A stretch of 37,289 bases of DNA, taken from assembly GCA_023428245.1 (NCBI GenBank), contig JAEYYX010000039.1:1-37289 (forward strand), written 5' to 3'. Positions 1 to 10,168 of this stretch are shown here, one piece after another; the stretch's first letter is position 1; the number at the start of each line of letters is the position of its first letter. The notes beneath the pieces are model-generated. The model worked only from the letters and a program-made list of their open reading frames with translations, was not told the origin of the DNA and ran no database searches. Both the position numbers and the translations under genes were made by a program. Source of the stretch: Pseudomonadota bacterium. GTDB lineage: Bacteria; Myxococcota_A; Polyangia; Polyangiales; Polyangiaceae.

Positions 1-35
1 GCGGGTGCTCGTTTGCGGCGCGCGGGCCTTCTTTG

Positions 36-107
36 TGACCCCAACGAGATTTGAACTCGTGTTACCGGCGTGAGAGGCCAGTGTCCTAACCGCTAGACGA
101 TGGGGCC
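36..107 (-). tRNA. tRNA-Glu (anticodon CUC)
   Basis: Read on the minus strand this folds into a full cloverleaf. The 7-bp acceptor stem starts GGCCCCA and pairs with UGGGGUC (one G-U), the T loop is UUCAAAU, and the anticodon loop CUCUCAC places CUC at positions 34-36. The discriminator base is A at 36 and the 3' CCA is not encoded. The D-arm sequence resembles bacterial tRNA-Glu. It lies 79 bp downstream of tRNA-Gln on the same strand, so the two are probably co-transcribed. Confidence 0.95.
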
Positions 108-186
108 ATTCTGTTTTCAGGTTTGGAGCCGGTCTTCTGGTCACCGGGGTCCTCTCGAAACTTTGAAACCAGAGTCTGGCTCAAAG

Positions 187-260
187 TGGCTGGGGAACTA
201 GGATTCGAACCTAGATAACAAGAACCAGAATCTTGCGTCCTGCCGTTAGACGATTCCCCA
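187..260 (-). tRNA. tRNA-Gln (anticodon CUG), CCA encoded
   Basis: On the minus strand the acceptor stem UGGGGAA pairs with UUCCCCA, followed by discriminator G and an encoded CCA (forward positions 187-189). The anticodon stem CAAGA/UCUUG encloses loop UUCUGGU, giving anticodon CUG. The U1-A72 end pair is typical of bacterial tRNA-Gln. Unlike its downstream neighbour tRNA-Glu, it carries CCA in the DNA. Confidence 0.95.
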
Positions 261-401
261 AAATCCGAGGGAAATCCCCGTCGAAGCGGGGACGGCTAGT
301 TATCGCCAAGTAGGGGGCGACGCAAGCCCTCATTTCGGATTTTTCGTTTTCGGGTCTCGCGCCTGTCCGCGGACCCATTCATTTTTCGCTCTGAAGCGGC
401 C

Positions 402-429
402 TTGACGCTCGAAGGGGGGTGCCTAAGTT
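402..429 (+). promoter_or_regulatory. possible sigma-70-like promoter just before groEL
   Basis: TTGACG (402-407) and TAAGTT (424-429) are separated by 16 bp. If used, transcription would begin within a few bases of the groEL ATG at 439, giving an almost leaderless mRNA. That would fit the absence of a correctly spaced Shine-Dalgarno; the only purine run, AGGGGGG, ends about 20 bp upstream of the ATG. The -10 element is weak. No CIRCE inverted repeat is visible between 261 and 438. Confidence 0.2.
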
Positions 430-438
430 GCGGCCGCA

Positions 439-2158
<1,720 letters not shown>

Positions 2159-2170
2159 TCCATGATCCCA

Positions 2171-2196
2171 GGCCGTCCCCTCTGAGGGGGACGGCC
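2171..2196. terminator. 10-bp hairpin downstream of groEL
   Basis: GGCCGTCCCC (2171-2180) pairs perfectly with GGGGACGGCC (2187-2196) around a 6-nt loop. No T-run follows on the plus strand. It may act as a 3' mRNA-stabilising or Rho-assisted element in front of the stronger terminator at 2204-2242. Confidence 0.5.
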
Positions 2197-2203
2197 CAAG
2201 AAG

Positions 2204-2242
2204 AAAGGCCTCACTCGGATTCGAGCGAGGCCTTTTCGTTTT
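2204..2242. terminator. bidirectional rho-independent terminator between groEL and the TerC gene
   Basis: AAGGCCTCACTCG (2205-2217) pairs with CGAGCGAGGCCTT (2222-2234) with one mismatch and a 4-nt loop. TTTTCGTTTT follows on the plus strand, and the A-rich left flank gives a short T tract on the minus strand. It sits between two convergent genes and can serve both. Confidence 0.85.
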
Positions 2243-2311
2243 GTGCCGCTGCCGTGCCCGGGGGGAGCCGGAGCCGCGACGGCGCGCGGTCGTCCGGCCC
2301 GCGACCTGGTT

Positions 2312-3334
2312 TCAATCGAGCGGGCCGTTGGGATCCTGGGGAGCAGGTCCCTCTGGCTCCGGTGTGGCCTCCGCTTCCTCGGAGTGCGCGGCGACACTCG
2401 CGATCACACCAAGAATGAGCAGGCCAAAGATGACCATCAGGCTCACGAGCGGTGGCGGGTGCCATCCAAACGCTTCGCCCGAGATCATCTTCAGGCCGAC
2501 GAAGACCAGAATGATCGCCACGGTCGGCTTCAGGTACCGGAATCTGTCGAGCAGCGCCCGGAGCGCGAAGAAGAGCGAGCGAAGTCCAAGAATCGCGAAA
2601 ATATTCGACGTCATCACGATGAACGGATCCAAGGTGACGCCGAACACCGCCGGGACCGAGTCGACGGCGAAGATGACGTCCGTGAACTCGATCGCGATGA
2701 GCGCGAGCAGGAGCGGCGTGATGTGAAGTTTCCCGTCAACGCGGACGAAGAACTTCGTTCCCATGAACTCGCGGGTCACGGGAAAGTGTCGACCGACGAA
2801 GCGCACAGCGAAGTGTTCTGTTCCGTCAGGCGCGTCATCGTCGTCCGTCTTGAACATTTTCCCCCCGGTGAACACGAGGAGCGCGCCCAGAGGATACATG
2901 AGCCAAGAGAACTGCCGGATCGCCGCTGTCCCCGCGAAAATCATGACGCCGCGCAGCACAATCGCACCTAAAATACCCCAGAAGAGCACCCGGTGCTGAG
3001 CGTAGGCCGGTACGCGGAAGCTGGTCATGATGGCCGACATCACGAAGATGTTGTCGAGACTCAGCATTTCCTCGACGAGGTACGCCGTGAAGAACTGGAT
3101 GGCTGCGTCGGACCCGCTCAGGTGCTTCGCACCGGCGGGACCTCCCATCCAATCGTGCTCGTAGAGGAAGTAGACGAAGGCGTTGAACACCATCGCCAGG
3201 GAGACCCAGAAGCCTGTCCAAAGGAGCGACTCCCTGACGCTCACTGCGTGGGGCTTCCGATTCAGGACCCCAAGGTCCAAGACGAGGAGGCCCAAGATGA
3301 GCGCAAAAAATCCGACCCAAATCAGCTCATGCAT
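2312..3334 (-). CDS. TerC/Alx-family integral membrane protein, 340 aa
   Basis: Polytopic inner-membrane protein of the TerC family (Pfam TerC), related to E. coli Alx, a Mn2+ exporter. Seen: hydrophobic segments through most of the chain, an Asp in the first segment (D20), the family signature SLDNIF (92-97) after two Glu (88-89), and a second signature EFTDVIFAVDSVPAV (216-230). These acidic membrane residues are the proposed metal path. The C-terminal tail (318-340) is acidic and Pro-rich. The open frame extends 46 codons further upstream, but those codons look nothing like TerC. ATG at 3334 gives the expected N-terminus and normal family length; no clear Shine-Dalgarno supports either start. 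No yybP-ykoY-type manganese riboswitch core was recognised upstream. Mn2+ is the best-guess substrate by family only. Confidence 0.9.
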   Translation of the reverse strand: MHELIWVGFFALILGLLVLDLGVLNRKPHAVSVRESLLWTGFWVSLAMVFNAFVYFLYEHDWMGGPAGAKHLSGSDAAIQFFTAYLVEEMLSLDNIFVMSAIMTSFRVPAYAQHRVLFWGILGAIVLRGVMIFAGTAAIRQFSWLMYPLGALLVFTGGKMFKTDDDDAPDGTEHFAVRFVGRHFPVTREFMGTKFFVRVDGKLHITPLLLALIAIEFTDVIFAVDSVPAVFGVTLDPFIVMTSNIFAILGLRSLFFALRALLDRFRYLKPTVAIILVFVGLKMISGEAFGWHPPPLVSLMVIFGLLILGVIASVAAHSEEAEATPEPEGPAPQDPNGPLD

Positions 3335-3836
3335 GATGTTGAAAAGACGCCAGACGGCGGGCGCCTGGGCGTAGCGCGGCCCGGGGCTGTTTACCAACAG
3401 ATGCCGCAAAGACGCGCTGGTACCGCAGATCGCGCTTCCGCGGTGCTTTTCATGTGCGCCGCGCACGCACAAGGAGCGCCTTGCAGCTGAAGGTCGCGGA
3501 TTTTTGGCGGAGCCCCCCTGGCTTCTCTCGTTTCAAAAGTTAACATAATATATCTTATGCGCGGTTTTTAAGGAAGAACGGGGGAGACCGGACGTATCCC
3601 CTGAGATCGGCTCCGCCGCCGGGCCGCTCCGGATGCTGAGCGCCTCCTCGGAGTGACCCTTGCCGGGCGCCACCAGTGTCTTTCGGTCGCTCCGGCGGAA
3701 ACTCGGCGTAGCTGTCAACGCGCCGACACCATAGAGCCCTCCGCGGCGTCAATGCGTTAGCGCAGATGAGCGCCTCGCGGAGCGCTCATCGTCCTCAAAC
3801 CCTCAGCAATTCAGGAACAAACGGCTCACTCTCGTC
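3335..3836. other. 502-bp divergent intergenic region
   Basis: Lies between the divergent TerC-family gene and the maf-like gene, so promoters for both should be here. It holds an AT-rich island (about 3536-3570) that stands out from the GC-rich surroundings, and a hairpin at 3765-3790. No convincing -35/-10 pair could be assigned. Small open frames inside it show no recognisable product. Confidence 0.6.
3765..3790. repeat. inverted repeat upstream of the maf-like gene
   Basis: GATGAGCG (3765-3772) and CGCTCATC (3783-3790) are perfect complements, and CTC/GAG can extend the stem with a bulge. No T-run follows, so it is not a classical terminator. It sits about 50 bp before the nonulosonic acid cluster and could be an operator or an mRNA leader stem. 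Confidence 0.5.
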
Positions 3837-5525
3837 GTGGCACAGCGATTGCTGAGTGGTGGCCGCATGCTGGCCCCAGTCCAGGAAGAGCCGCGCCCGA
3901 GCGGTCATCCCACATCCCAGACCCCGCGTCTCCCGGCCTCCTTCAACCGGGATCGCGACGCGATCGTGCTGCTCGGAGACTCCTTCGGTGCCCGGGCGCT
4001 GGAGCTAGAGTCGGCGGGCGTGCTTCGGGTTGTGGCGCTGACCAAAACAGCGCAGCCGCCGGTAGCTAGGGTGCGCGCGGCGCAGACCTCTGCGGAGATT
4101 CTGGCGCGTCTCCTCGAGCTCGATCCGCCACCCGAGAATGTTATCGTCGAGCGGATCCCGGACGGAGGCTTCGGAGAGCAAGACGTTCGCGACTTCGCGG
4201 CGGCTGTGCGCGATCGCGCCATGAACAGCGCGACCATCGCGGTCGCGGGAGCGACTTGGGTCAAACACTGTCTCACGAACCTGACCGAACTCGGGCGCTC
4301 CGAGAGGCTTGAAGCGCTCGCTGGGCGCTTTCGAGGCGTTCCAGCCCTCGTCGTCTCGCCGGGGCCCTCTCTTCAGAAAAACATCGATGCGCTCCGTGAT
4401 GCTGAGGACAAAGCGCTCATCATCGCAGGCAATCGCTCGCTCTTGCCTCTCCGCAAAGCTGGCATCGTCCCTCACATCGTCGTCGTCGTGGATGCCTTGA
4501 ATCTCCGCTACCAGCTCGATGATGGTCTCTTGGATGGCGTTCAGCTTCTCGCCCTCGACGTGGTCTGCCACAGCGACGTCGTGTCGATTCCCGCAGCGAG
4601 AAAGGTCTTTTTTGCTTCGAGCCCAGAGGCGTTTCGCTCAGGGCTCTCCGTCGTCTCGGAGCGTGGACTGCTCCGGAGCGGCGGCTCCGTTGCCACGCTC
4701 GCCTATTCTCTGGGCGTCTTCGTCGGCTGCGAGCAAATCGCTCTTGTGGGTCAAGACCTGGCCCTGTCCGGAAGCTCCTATTACGTCGAGAGCGCGCCGG
4801 ACGGTTCGACTGAGATCCAGATCGACGAAACCGGGCGCGGCATCTTCAAGAACTCGAGTGAGACTTTGCGCCGCGCCATGGCAGAAGGCGGCACTCTCGC
4901 GGGCGTCGGCGACCATGCCGTGCAGGAGTTCTTTGAGGTTCCCGGCTGGGAGGGCGACACAGTCCGCACCTCCAGACAGTTCGACGCATATCGAAAGTGG
5001 TTCAGCGCTGAAGCCGCGCGCCTCCTGCCTCACGTCTCTACCGTGAACTGCACGGAAGGCGGCGCGCGCATCGACGGAATTGAACAGAAAACGCTGAGCG
5101 AGTTCTTGAGCGCGATTGAGCCCGGCGCCGGGATCAGGGAGCGATTCCCCGCTCCGGATCCCATGAGCCAAAAGCGCCGCAAGAAAGACCTACTCGGGTA
5201 CGTGGAGAGCCTGCAGAAGACGCTCCTTGAGACTGAAGTCGAGCTCAACAAGTGTGAGCGACTCCGGAAGCTGGCGAGTCAGTCGAAAGACGCTCTCGCT
5301 CGGCTCGATCTTGCGGAAAAGCACCTAAATTCCGTCGTTGCCAAAGTCCCCTTCGTGGTATCTCTCGAGAGCGCCGAGGTCGAAGCGGCCCGTCGGCAAG
5401 GGGCAAATGCCAAGACCCTCGATGAGTCTCTGGACGCCACCGGGCGCCTCTATCGAATCATCGAACGGGCCATCACCACAGCTCGTCCGCTCCTGGCCCG
5501 CGCCAAGAAGGAGCTCAAAGCGTGA
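3837..5525 (+). CDS. Maf/DUF115-family glycosyltransferase-like protein, 562 aa
   Basis: Member of the motility accessory factor family (DUF115, MptE-like fold). In bacteria with glycosylated flagella, Maf proteins transfer pseudaminic or legionaminic acid to flagellin Ser/Thr. The core lies at about residues 150-350 and begins with SPGPSL (174-179), the nucleotide-sugar-binding signature, followed by AGNRSL and the hydrophobic strand IVVVVDA (214-220). The last 110 residues are charged and helical. It starts the cluster and overlaps pseC by 4 nt, which ties it to the sugar pathway. GTG 3837 is the first start; ATG 3867 is an alternative, and neither has a good Shine-Dalgarno. The substrate is not proven: no flagellin or flagellar gene is in the window, so the acceptor could be another surface protein. 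Confidence 0.82.
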   Translation: MAQRLLSGGRMLAPVQEEPRPSGHPTSQTPRLPASFNRDRDAIVLLGDSFGARALELESAGVLRVVALTKTAQPPVARVRAAQTSAEILARLLELDPPPENVIVERIPDGGFGEQDVRDFAAAVRDRAMNSATIAVAGATWVKHCLTNLTELGRSERLEALAGRFRGVPALVVSPGPSLQKNIDALRDAEDKALIIAGNRSLLPLRKAGIVPHIVVVVDALNLRYQLDDGLLDGVQLLALDVVCHSDVVSIPAARKVFFASSPEAFRSGLSVVSERGLLRSGGSVATLAYSLGVFVGCEQIALVGQDLALSGSSYYVESAPDGSTEIQIDETGRGIFKNSSETLRRAMAEGGTLAGVGDHAVQEFFEVPGWEGDTVRTSRQFDAYRKWFSAEAARLLPHVSTVNCTEGGARIDGIEQKTLSEFLSAIEPGAGIRERFPAPDPMSQKRRKKDLLGYVESLQKTLLETEVELNKCERLRKLASQSKDALARLDLAEKHLNSVVAKVPFVVSLESAEVEAARRQGANAKTLDESLDATGRLYRIIERAITTARPLLARAKKELKA

Positions 5526-6682
5526 GCGAGTTCTTGCCCTACGGACGCCATGTGGTCGACGAAGACGACATCGAACAGGTCGTCCGGGTCCTTCGGGGTG
5601 GTCCTCTCACTCAGGGGCCGAGAGTCGCAGAGTTTGAAGCGGCTCTCGCCGCTCGAGTGCAGGCGCCCGGCTGTGTAGCCGTTTCGAGTGGAACTGCTGC
5701 GCTCCACGCAGCCTATCAAGCGCTCGGGCTCGGTCCGGGCGACGAGCTCATCACCTCCCCGATCACGTTCGTTGCCACCGCCAACGCGGCCAGCCAGCTC
5801 GGCGCTCGCGTGGTTTTCGCCGACGTCGACGCTTCAGGGAACCTCGATCCCGAGAGCGTCCGCCAAAAGATCAACGAAAAGACGCGCGGCATCGCGGCGG
5901 TCGATTTCGCTGGGATGCCCTGTGACATGGCGGCGCTCAGCGCCATTGCCCGGACGCATAGCCTCTTTCTCGTCGAAGACGCTGCGCACGCGCTCGGCGC
6001 CACCTACGCCGGTCGCCCCGTCGGATCCTGTGATCTGTCCGATATGGTCACTGTGAGTTTCCACCCCGTGAAGCACATCACGACCGGAGAAGGCGGAGCG
6101 ATATTCGTTCGTGACGGCGACAAGGAGGCCCGTCTCCGGCGCATCCGCGAACACGGGCTCCGAAGAGAGCCGGCGCCCGATTCTCGTGGGCTCTACGGCT
6201 ACGCGCAGGAAGAGCTCGGCTACAACTATCGGCTGAGCGATCTCGGAGCGGCCCTCGGTCTCAGCCAGCTCCGCAAGCTCGACGGCTTTCTCGCGGCCCG
6301 CCGCGAGACCTATGCGCTCTACAGGAGCCTCCTCGGACGACTCGACCCTCAGATCATCGCGCCCCTCCCCGAGTACTCGGAACGAGAAAGCGCTCACCAT
6401 CTCATGCCGGTGCAGATCAACTTTGAGCGAGCGAAGCGCTCGCGAGGCGAGGTCATGGAAGCGCTCAAGAATCGGGGGATCGGGAGCCAGGTCCACTACA
6501 TCCCGGTCCACACCCAGCCGTACTACCGGGGAGCTGGCTCTTGTCCGAACGCGGAGCGCTTCTCGCACCAGGAGCTCAGTCTGCCCATGTACCCCGGACT
6601 TCGACCAGCTGACGTGGAACGCGTCGTCTCAGCCTTGGAAGAGATTTTGTGTGAGGGCCGAGCCCTCTCGGTGAGCGCCTAA
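5522..6682 (+). CDS. pseC: PseC-type sugar aminotransferase (DegT/DnrJ/EryC1 family), 386 aa
   Basis: PLP-dependent aminotransferase expected to convert the PseB product into UDP-4-amino-4,6-dideoxy-N-acetyl-beta-L-altrosamine with glutamate as donor. Seen: DegT-fold pattern with VEDAAHALGA (151-160, Asp for the PLP pyridine N), the Schiff-base Lys184 in SFHPVKHITTGEGG, and the PseC-like N-terminus PYGRHVVDEDDI. Length is normal for the family. GTG 5522 overlaps the TGA of the maf-like gene and has AAGGAG at 5508-5513, 8 nt upstream, which fixes the start. PseB lies 14 bp downstream. Another DegT enzyme such as a perosamine synthase is possible, but the PseB/PseI/PseG neighbours favour PseC. 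Confidence 0.9.
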   Translation: MSEFLPYGRHVVDEDDIEQVVRVLRGGPLTQGPRVAEFEAALAARVQAPGCVAVSSGTAALHAAYQALGLGPGDELITSPITFVATANAASQLGARVVFADVDASGNLDPESVRQKINEKTRGIAAVDFAGMPCDMAALSAIARTHSLFLVEDAAHALGATYAGRPVGSCDLSDMVTVSFHPVKHITTGEGGAIFVRDGDKEARLRRIREHGLRREPAPDSRGLYGYAQEELGYNYRLSDLGAALGLSQLRKLDGFLAARRETYALYRSLLGRLDPQIIAPLPEYSERESAHHLMPVQINFERAKRSRGEVMEALKNRGIGSQVHYIPVHTQPYYRGAGSCPNAERFSHQELSLPMYPGLRPADVERVVSALEEILCEGRALSVSA

Positions 6683-6696
6683 GACAGGAAAGAAAT

Positions 6697-7698
6697 ATGA
6701 CAGATCTGCACTCGGACCTCGACGGAAAAAGTATCCTCATCACCGGCGGCACGGGATCATTTGGGCGGGCCTTCGTTCGCCGTATCCTGAGCGAAGCGAA
6801 CCCGAAGCGGGTCATCGTCTTTTCGCGTGACGAACAGAAACATCACACGATGCAGAGCGAATTTCAGGACCCGCGCCTCCGCTATTTCGTCGGGGACGTT
6901 CGCGACGTCAATCGCCTAAACATGGCGCTTCGCTCGGTCGACGTGCTTGTCCACGCCGCGGGCATGAAGCACGTACATCTCTGCGAGTATAACCCGATCG
7001 AGGCCATCAACACGAACGTCCTCGGCACCGTGAACGTGATCCAGGCGGCCCTCGCCCAGAACGTTCAGAAGGTTGTCGGCATCTCGACGGACAAGGCGGT
7101 CGCTCCTGCCAACCTTTATGGCGCGAGCAAGCTTTGCCTCGAAAAACTCCTCGTCGCGGCAAATTCCTACTCAGGTGAGCGGGGCACCCGCTTCTCGGTC
7201 GTCCGTTACGGAAACGTGATGGGGAGCGCAGGCAGTGTCATCCCACTCTTCCTTAGACAGCGCGAACAGGGGAAGCTCACGATCACCGATCATCGAATGA
7301 CGCGATTCTGGATCGATATGGACGGCGCCATCGATCTCGTGCTCCAGGCTCTCTCTTTGATGCACGGGGGCGAGATTTTCCTACCGAAATTGCCCGCCGC
7401 GAGTGTCGAAGCTCTGGCCGACACGCTTGCACCAGGAGTGCCTCGTGAGGTCATCGGCATTCGTCCTGGCGAAAAGCTTCACGAGTCGCTTCTCTCGCCG
7501 GAAGAGTGCCGCCGCACGAAAGATCTGGGCCCGCTCTTGGTCGTCGATCCTGAATACCCGAGCTGGAGCATGGGCCCACCGCGCGGCGTCCCGGTGCCCG
7601 CCGACTTCAAGTACTCATCCGATCGAGACGATTTGCTGCTCAGCGAGGAGCAGATCTCCGCGCTCCTCTCGGGAGCGGGCTGGAAACAGACTGCCTGA
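6697..7698 (+). CDS. pseB: UDP-GlcNAc 4,6-dehydratase (inverting), PseB type, 333 aa
   Basis: First pathway step: NADP-dependent 4,6-dehydration and C5 inversion of UDP-GlcNAc. It is an extended short-chain dehydrogenase. Seen: Rossmann TGGTGSFG (16-23), the reactive STDKAV stretch with Lys133, and the YGASK dyad Tyr141/Lys145. SRDEQKHH (43-50) is typical of the FlaA1/PseB branch. Length matches PseB (about 330). ATG 6697 follows AGGAAAG at a normal distance. The Tyr-x3-Lys and TDKA pattern separates it from membrane-bound FlmA/WbpM-type dehydratases, and no transmembrane segment is present. Confidence 0.93.
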   Translation: MTDLHSDLDGKSILITGGTGSFGRAFVRRILSEANPKRVIVFSRDEQKHHTMQSEFQDPRLRYFVGDVRDVNRLNMALRSVDVLVHAAGMKHVHLCEYNPIEAINTNVLGTVNVIQAALAQNVQKVVGISTDKAVAPANLYGASKLCLEKLLVAANSYSGERGTRFSVVRYGNVMGSAGSVIPLFLRQREQGKLTITDHRMTRFWIDMDGAIDLVLQALSLMHGGEIFLPKLPAASVEALADTLAPGVPREVIGIRPGEKLHESLLSPEECRRTKDLGPLLVVDPEYPSWSMGPPRGVPVPADFKYSSDRDDLLLSEEQISALLSGAGWKQTA

Positions 7699-7718
7699 TT
7701 GGCCCCTGGGTGGCTCTC

Positions 7719-8444
7719 ATGGACGACGTAGTCCCCGCCATCATCCAAGCCCGCTTTGGCTCCTCTCGCCTCCGCGGCAAGGCCCTCCTGCCGCTCGGAA
7801 CGATGAGCGCCCTCGAGCGCGTCATCCGGCGCGTCCGCCTCTTCTCGAGCCGAGTGCTGCTCGCGACCTCGAGCGCCCCTGAAGACGATCCTCTGGAAGC
7901 GTTGGCGGCCTCTCTTGGGGTCAAGACAGTGCGCGGCCCTCTCGAGGACGTGCACCAGCGGTTCCGCCTCGCTCTCGACCATGAATCGTGCCTGGGAGCG
8001 CGCTGGTTCTTCCGTGTCACCGGCGACTGTCCCTTGCTCTCTGAACAACTAGCTAACGAGCTCCTCGAAGCTCGAGAGGACTCTGTGGACTATCTCTATT
8101 TCGCCGACGAGGAGCTCCCCCGAGGCCTCGCGCCGGAGCTCGTCCGAGTTTCAGCATTTGTCACGACAGAGCCCCAGAGCGCACCCGAACGGGAGCACGT
8201 CACCCTCGCGCTCTATGGCCGCTCGGAAGCCAAAAGGACCAAGAAGCTTCCGATCCCCGCGATTTTTCGGCACCCCGAGCTGCGCCTGACCCTCGACTAC
8301 GCGGAGGATGCCCAGCTCTTTGAGCGGCTCTTTGCGATCGACGATCTCATCTCTCCGGAGCGCGCCGTCGAGACGCTGCTCGCCAGGCCGGATCTTTCGG
8401 CTTTGAACCAAGGAGCGGACACTGTGGCTCCGCAGCTACTGTGA
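7719..8444 (+). CDS. CMP-nonulosonate cytidylyltransferase, SpsF/PseF-like, 241 aa
   Basis: Nucleotidyltransferase of the CMP-sugar synthetase family (CTP_transf_3). In this cluster it should activate pseudaminic-type acid with CTP. Seen: N-terminal IIQARFGSSRL followed by GKALLPL (about 8-26), the SpsF version of the CTP-binding loop, and FRVTGDCPLL (near 98-107) with the metal-binding Asp region. Length about 240 suits the family. ATG 7719 has GGGTGG just upstream; GTG 7710 in the same frame is an alternative adding three residues. It lies between pseB and pseI with short gaps, consistent with one transcript. The assignment to the last pathway step rests on context. Confidence 0.82.
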   Translation: MDDVVPAIIQARFGSSRLRGKALLPLGTMSALERVIRRVRLFSSRVLLATSSAPEDDPLEALAASLGVKTVRGPLEDVHQRFRLALDHESCLGARWFFRVTGDCPLLSEQLANELLEAREDSVDYLYFADEELPRGLAPELVRVSAFVTTEPQSAPEREHVTLALYGRSEAKRTKKLPIPAIFRHPELRLTLDYAEDAQLFERLFAIDDLISPERAVETLLARPDLSALNQGADTVAPQLL

Positions 8445-8456
8445 GGGAAAGAGACG

Positions 8457-9545
8457 ATGAGAAATTTCACGATCCAGACGCCCCGCGGCCCTCGCTCGAT
8501 TGGAGAGGATGCTCCGGTCTTTGTCGTTGCCGAGCTCTCCGGCAACCACAACCAGGACAAACAGCGCGCGCTCGCGCTCATCGATGAAGCCGCCCGGGCC
8601 GGCGCCGACGCCGTCAAGCTCCAGACTTACACAGCCGATACCCTCACCATCGACTCGGACAAACCCTATTTCCGGATCCGCATGGACGGGGCCTGGCACG
8701 GCGATACGCTCTACGATCTTTACCAAAAAGCCCACACTCCCTGGGAATGGCACAGAGAGCTGATGGAGCGCGCTGCTTTCCACGGGCTACCCCTCTTTTC
8801 GACCCCTTTTGACGAAACAGCTGTCGACTTCCTCGAAGAGCTCGACGTCCCCCTCTACAAAGTCGCGTCCCTCGAGATCCGCGACGTAGCGTTGCTCGAG
8901 AAGATCGGCCAAACCGGAAAGCCCGTGATCATCTCGCGGGGCGCCTCGACCGTGGCCGACATTGAGCTCGCGCTCCGGACTTTGCGTACAGCCGGCGCAA
9001 GTGACGTCGTCGTACTCCACTGCGTGAGCGCATATCCGGCCTTACCGAGCGAAATGAACCTGCGCACGATACCGGACATCGCTGAGCGCTTTGGGGTCAT
9101 CTCTGGCCTCTCGGACCACTCTTTGGGCGTCACAGTCCCGATTCTATCGGTCGGTCTCGGGGCCCGGGTGATCGAAAAACACCTCACTCTGCGGCGCGCC
9201 GACGGCGGCCCTGACGCGGAGTTTTCCCTTGAGCCCGAGGAGTTCCGGGCCATGTGTGAGGGGGTGCGAGACGCAGAAGCGGCCCTCGGCGCTCCTCATT
9301 ATCACGCTGACGGGCGCGAGGCTCAGATCTCTGAGTATCGCCGCTCCCTGTTTGTTGTGAAGGACGTAGTCGCAGGAGAGCTCCTCACCCGCGAACATGT
9401 CCGAGCCATCCGCCCTGGCCACGGCATCTCGCCGGCCTACTTGCCCGTGGTCCTTGGCCGGAAAGCCACGGTCGCCATCGAGCGCGGAACTCCCCTCGCG
9501 CTCTCCCACGTCGAAGGGCTCGATCCCGAGCGAAAATCCGCATGA
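8457..9545 (+). CDS. pseI: pseudaminic acid synthase PseI (NeuB/SpsE family), 362 aa
   Basis: Condenses phosphoenolpyruvate with a 2,4-diacetamido-trideoxy hexose to form the nine-carbon nonulosonic acid. Seen: TIM-barrel NeuB domain with AELSGNHNQD (25-34), DAVKLQTYTADT (51-62) and EKHLTL, followed by a C-terminal antifreeze-like SAF domain from about residue 295 (RRSLFVVKDVVAG through GISPAYL). The SGNHN form of the motif is the PseI type rather than the GxNHNG of sialic acid synthases. ATG 8457 follows GAGGGAAAG. Its stop overlaps the start of the methyltransferase gene (ATGA), so translation is probably coupled. Confidence 0.93.
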   Translation: MRNFTIQTPRGPRSIGEDAPVFVVAELSGNHNQDKQRALALIDEAARAGADAVKLQTYTADTLTIDSDKPYFRIRMDGAWHGDTLYDLYQKAHTPWEWHRELMERAAFHGLPLFSTPFDETAVDFLEELDVPLYKVASLEIRDVALLEKIGQTGKPVIISRGASTVADIELALRTLRTAGASDVVVLHCVSAYPALPSEMNLRTIPDIAERFGVISGLSDHSLGVTVPILSVGLGARVIEKHLTLRRADGGPDAEFSLEPEEFRAMCEGVRDAEAALGAPHYHADGREAQISEYRRSLFVVKDVVAGELLTREHVRAIRPGHGISPAYLPVVLGRKATVAIERGTPLALSHVEGLDPERKSA

Positions 9546-10168
9546 ACGAGAGCGGCCCCGCAGAACTCCGGGCGCACTATCGCGCCCTTTTCGAACAGCA
9601 CGGCGCGACCGCCTCGGCTGTCCAGTGGAGCTCAACCGAGACGCAGAAGAACCGTTTTCGCGTGCTCTCCGAGATCATGCAGCCGGAGGAACGTGTCGTC
9701 GACGTCGGCTCAGGACTCGGCGACATGCTGAGCTTTCTGCGAGAAGAACAGGGATTTGTCGGCCGATACACTGGGCTCGACCTCGTCCCGGAATTCGTGG
9801 CACACGCCCGCGCGCGCTACGAGAGCGACAACCAGGCGAGTTTTTCGGTGGCGAATGTGCTCGAAGATGAGCTGCCGCGGGCGGATGTCTACTTGAGCTC
9901 GGGCCTCTTCAACAATCGCATGGACGACAACTGGGGCTATATGACGCGGATCTTAGCTCGGATGTACGAGTGCGCCGAGCGAGCCGTCGCTTTCAACGCG
10001 CTCTCGACCTATGTCGACTACCAAGACGCTCATCTCTATTACTGCGATCCGCTCGCGCTCTTCGATTACATCAAGCAAAACTTGACCAGGCGCGTCACCC
10101 TGCGCCACGACTACCTCGTCAAACCGAACTCGATCCCCTTCGAGTTCACCATGGTCCTCTGTCGATGA
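9542..10168 (+). CDS. class I SAM-dependent methyltransferase, 208 aa
   Basis: Rossmann-fold methyltransferase with SAM-binding motif I VVDVGSGLGD (52-61), the acidic strand-2 residue in YTGLDLV, and motif-IV-like ADVYLSSGLF. It overlaps the stop of pseI and the start of the WbqC gene, each as ATGA. Placement inside the operon suggests it methylates the nonulosonic acid or a precursor, as seen for derivatised pseudaminic acids elsewhere; this is inference. The sequence alone does not fix O- versus N-methylation. Confidence 0.8.
   Translation: MNESGPAELRAHYRALFEQHGATASAVQWSSTETQKNRFRVLSEIMQPEERVVDVGSGLGDMLSFLREEQGFVGRYTGLDLVPEFVAHARARYESDNQASFSVANVLEDELPRADVYLSSGLFNNRMDDNWGYMTRILARMYECAERAVAFNALSTYVDYQDAHLYYCDPLALFDYIKQNLTRRVTLRHDYLVKPNSIPFEFTMVLCR

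Noticed and set aside
261..438. CIRCE/HrcA operator before groEL
   Set aside because: No TTAGCACTC-N9-GAGTGCTAA-like repeat is present.
3335..3472. 46-codon N-terminal extension of the TerC-family frame
   Set aside because: The residues do not resemble TerC and the ATG at 3334 gives a normal family N-terminus.
3335..3540. manganese (yybP-ykoY) riboswitch upstream of the TerC/Alx-like gene
   Set aside because: The conserved riboswitch core sequences could not be found on the minus strand upstream of the gene.
3536..3570. AT-rich island as a definite promoter
   Set aside because: Several -10-like hexamers occur on both strands but none has a -35 partner at suitable spacing, so no promoter is called.
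3533..3752. two overlapping minus-strand frames of 61 and 65 codons
   Set aside because: No Shine-Dalgarno, no recognisable product and Arg/Gly/Pro-rich composition typical of random GC-rich frames.
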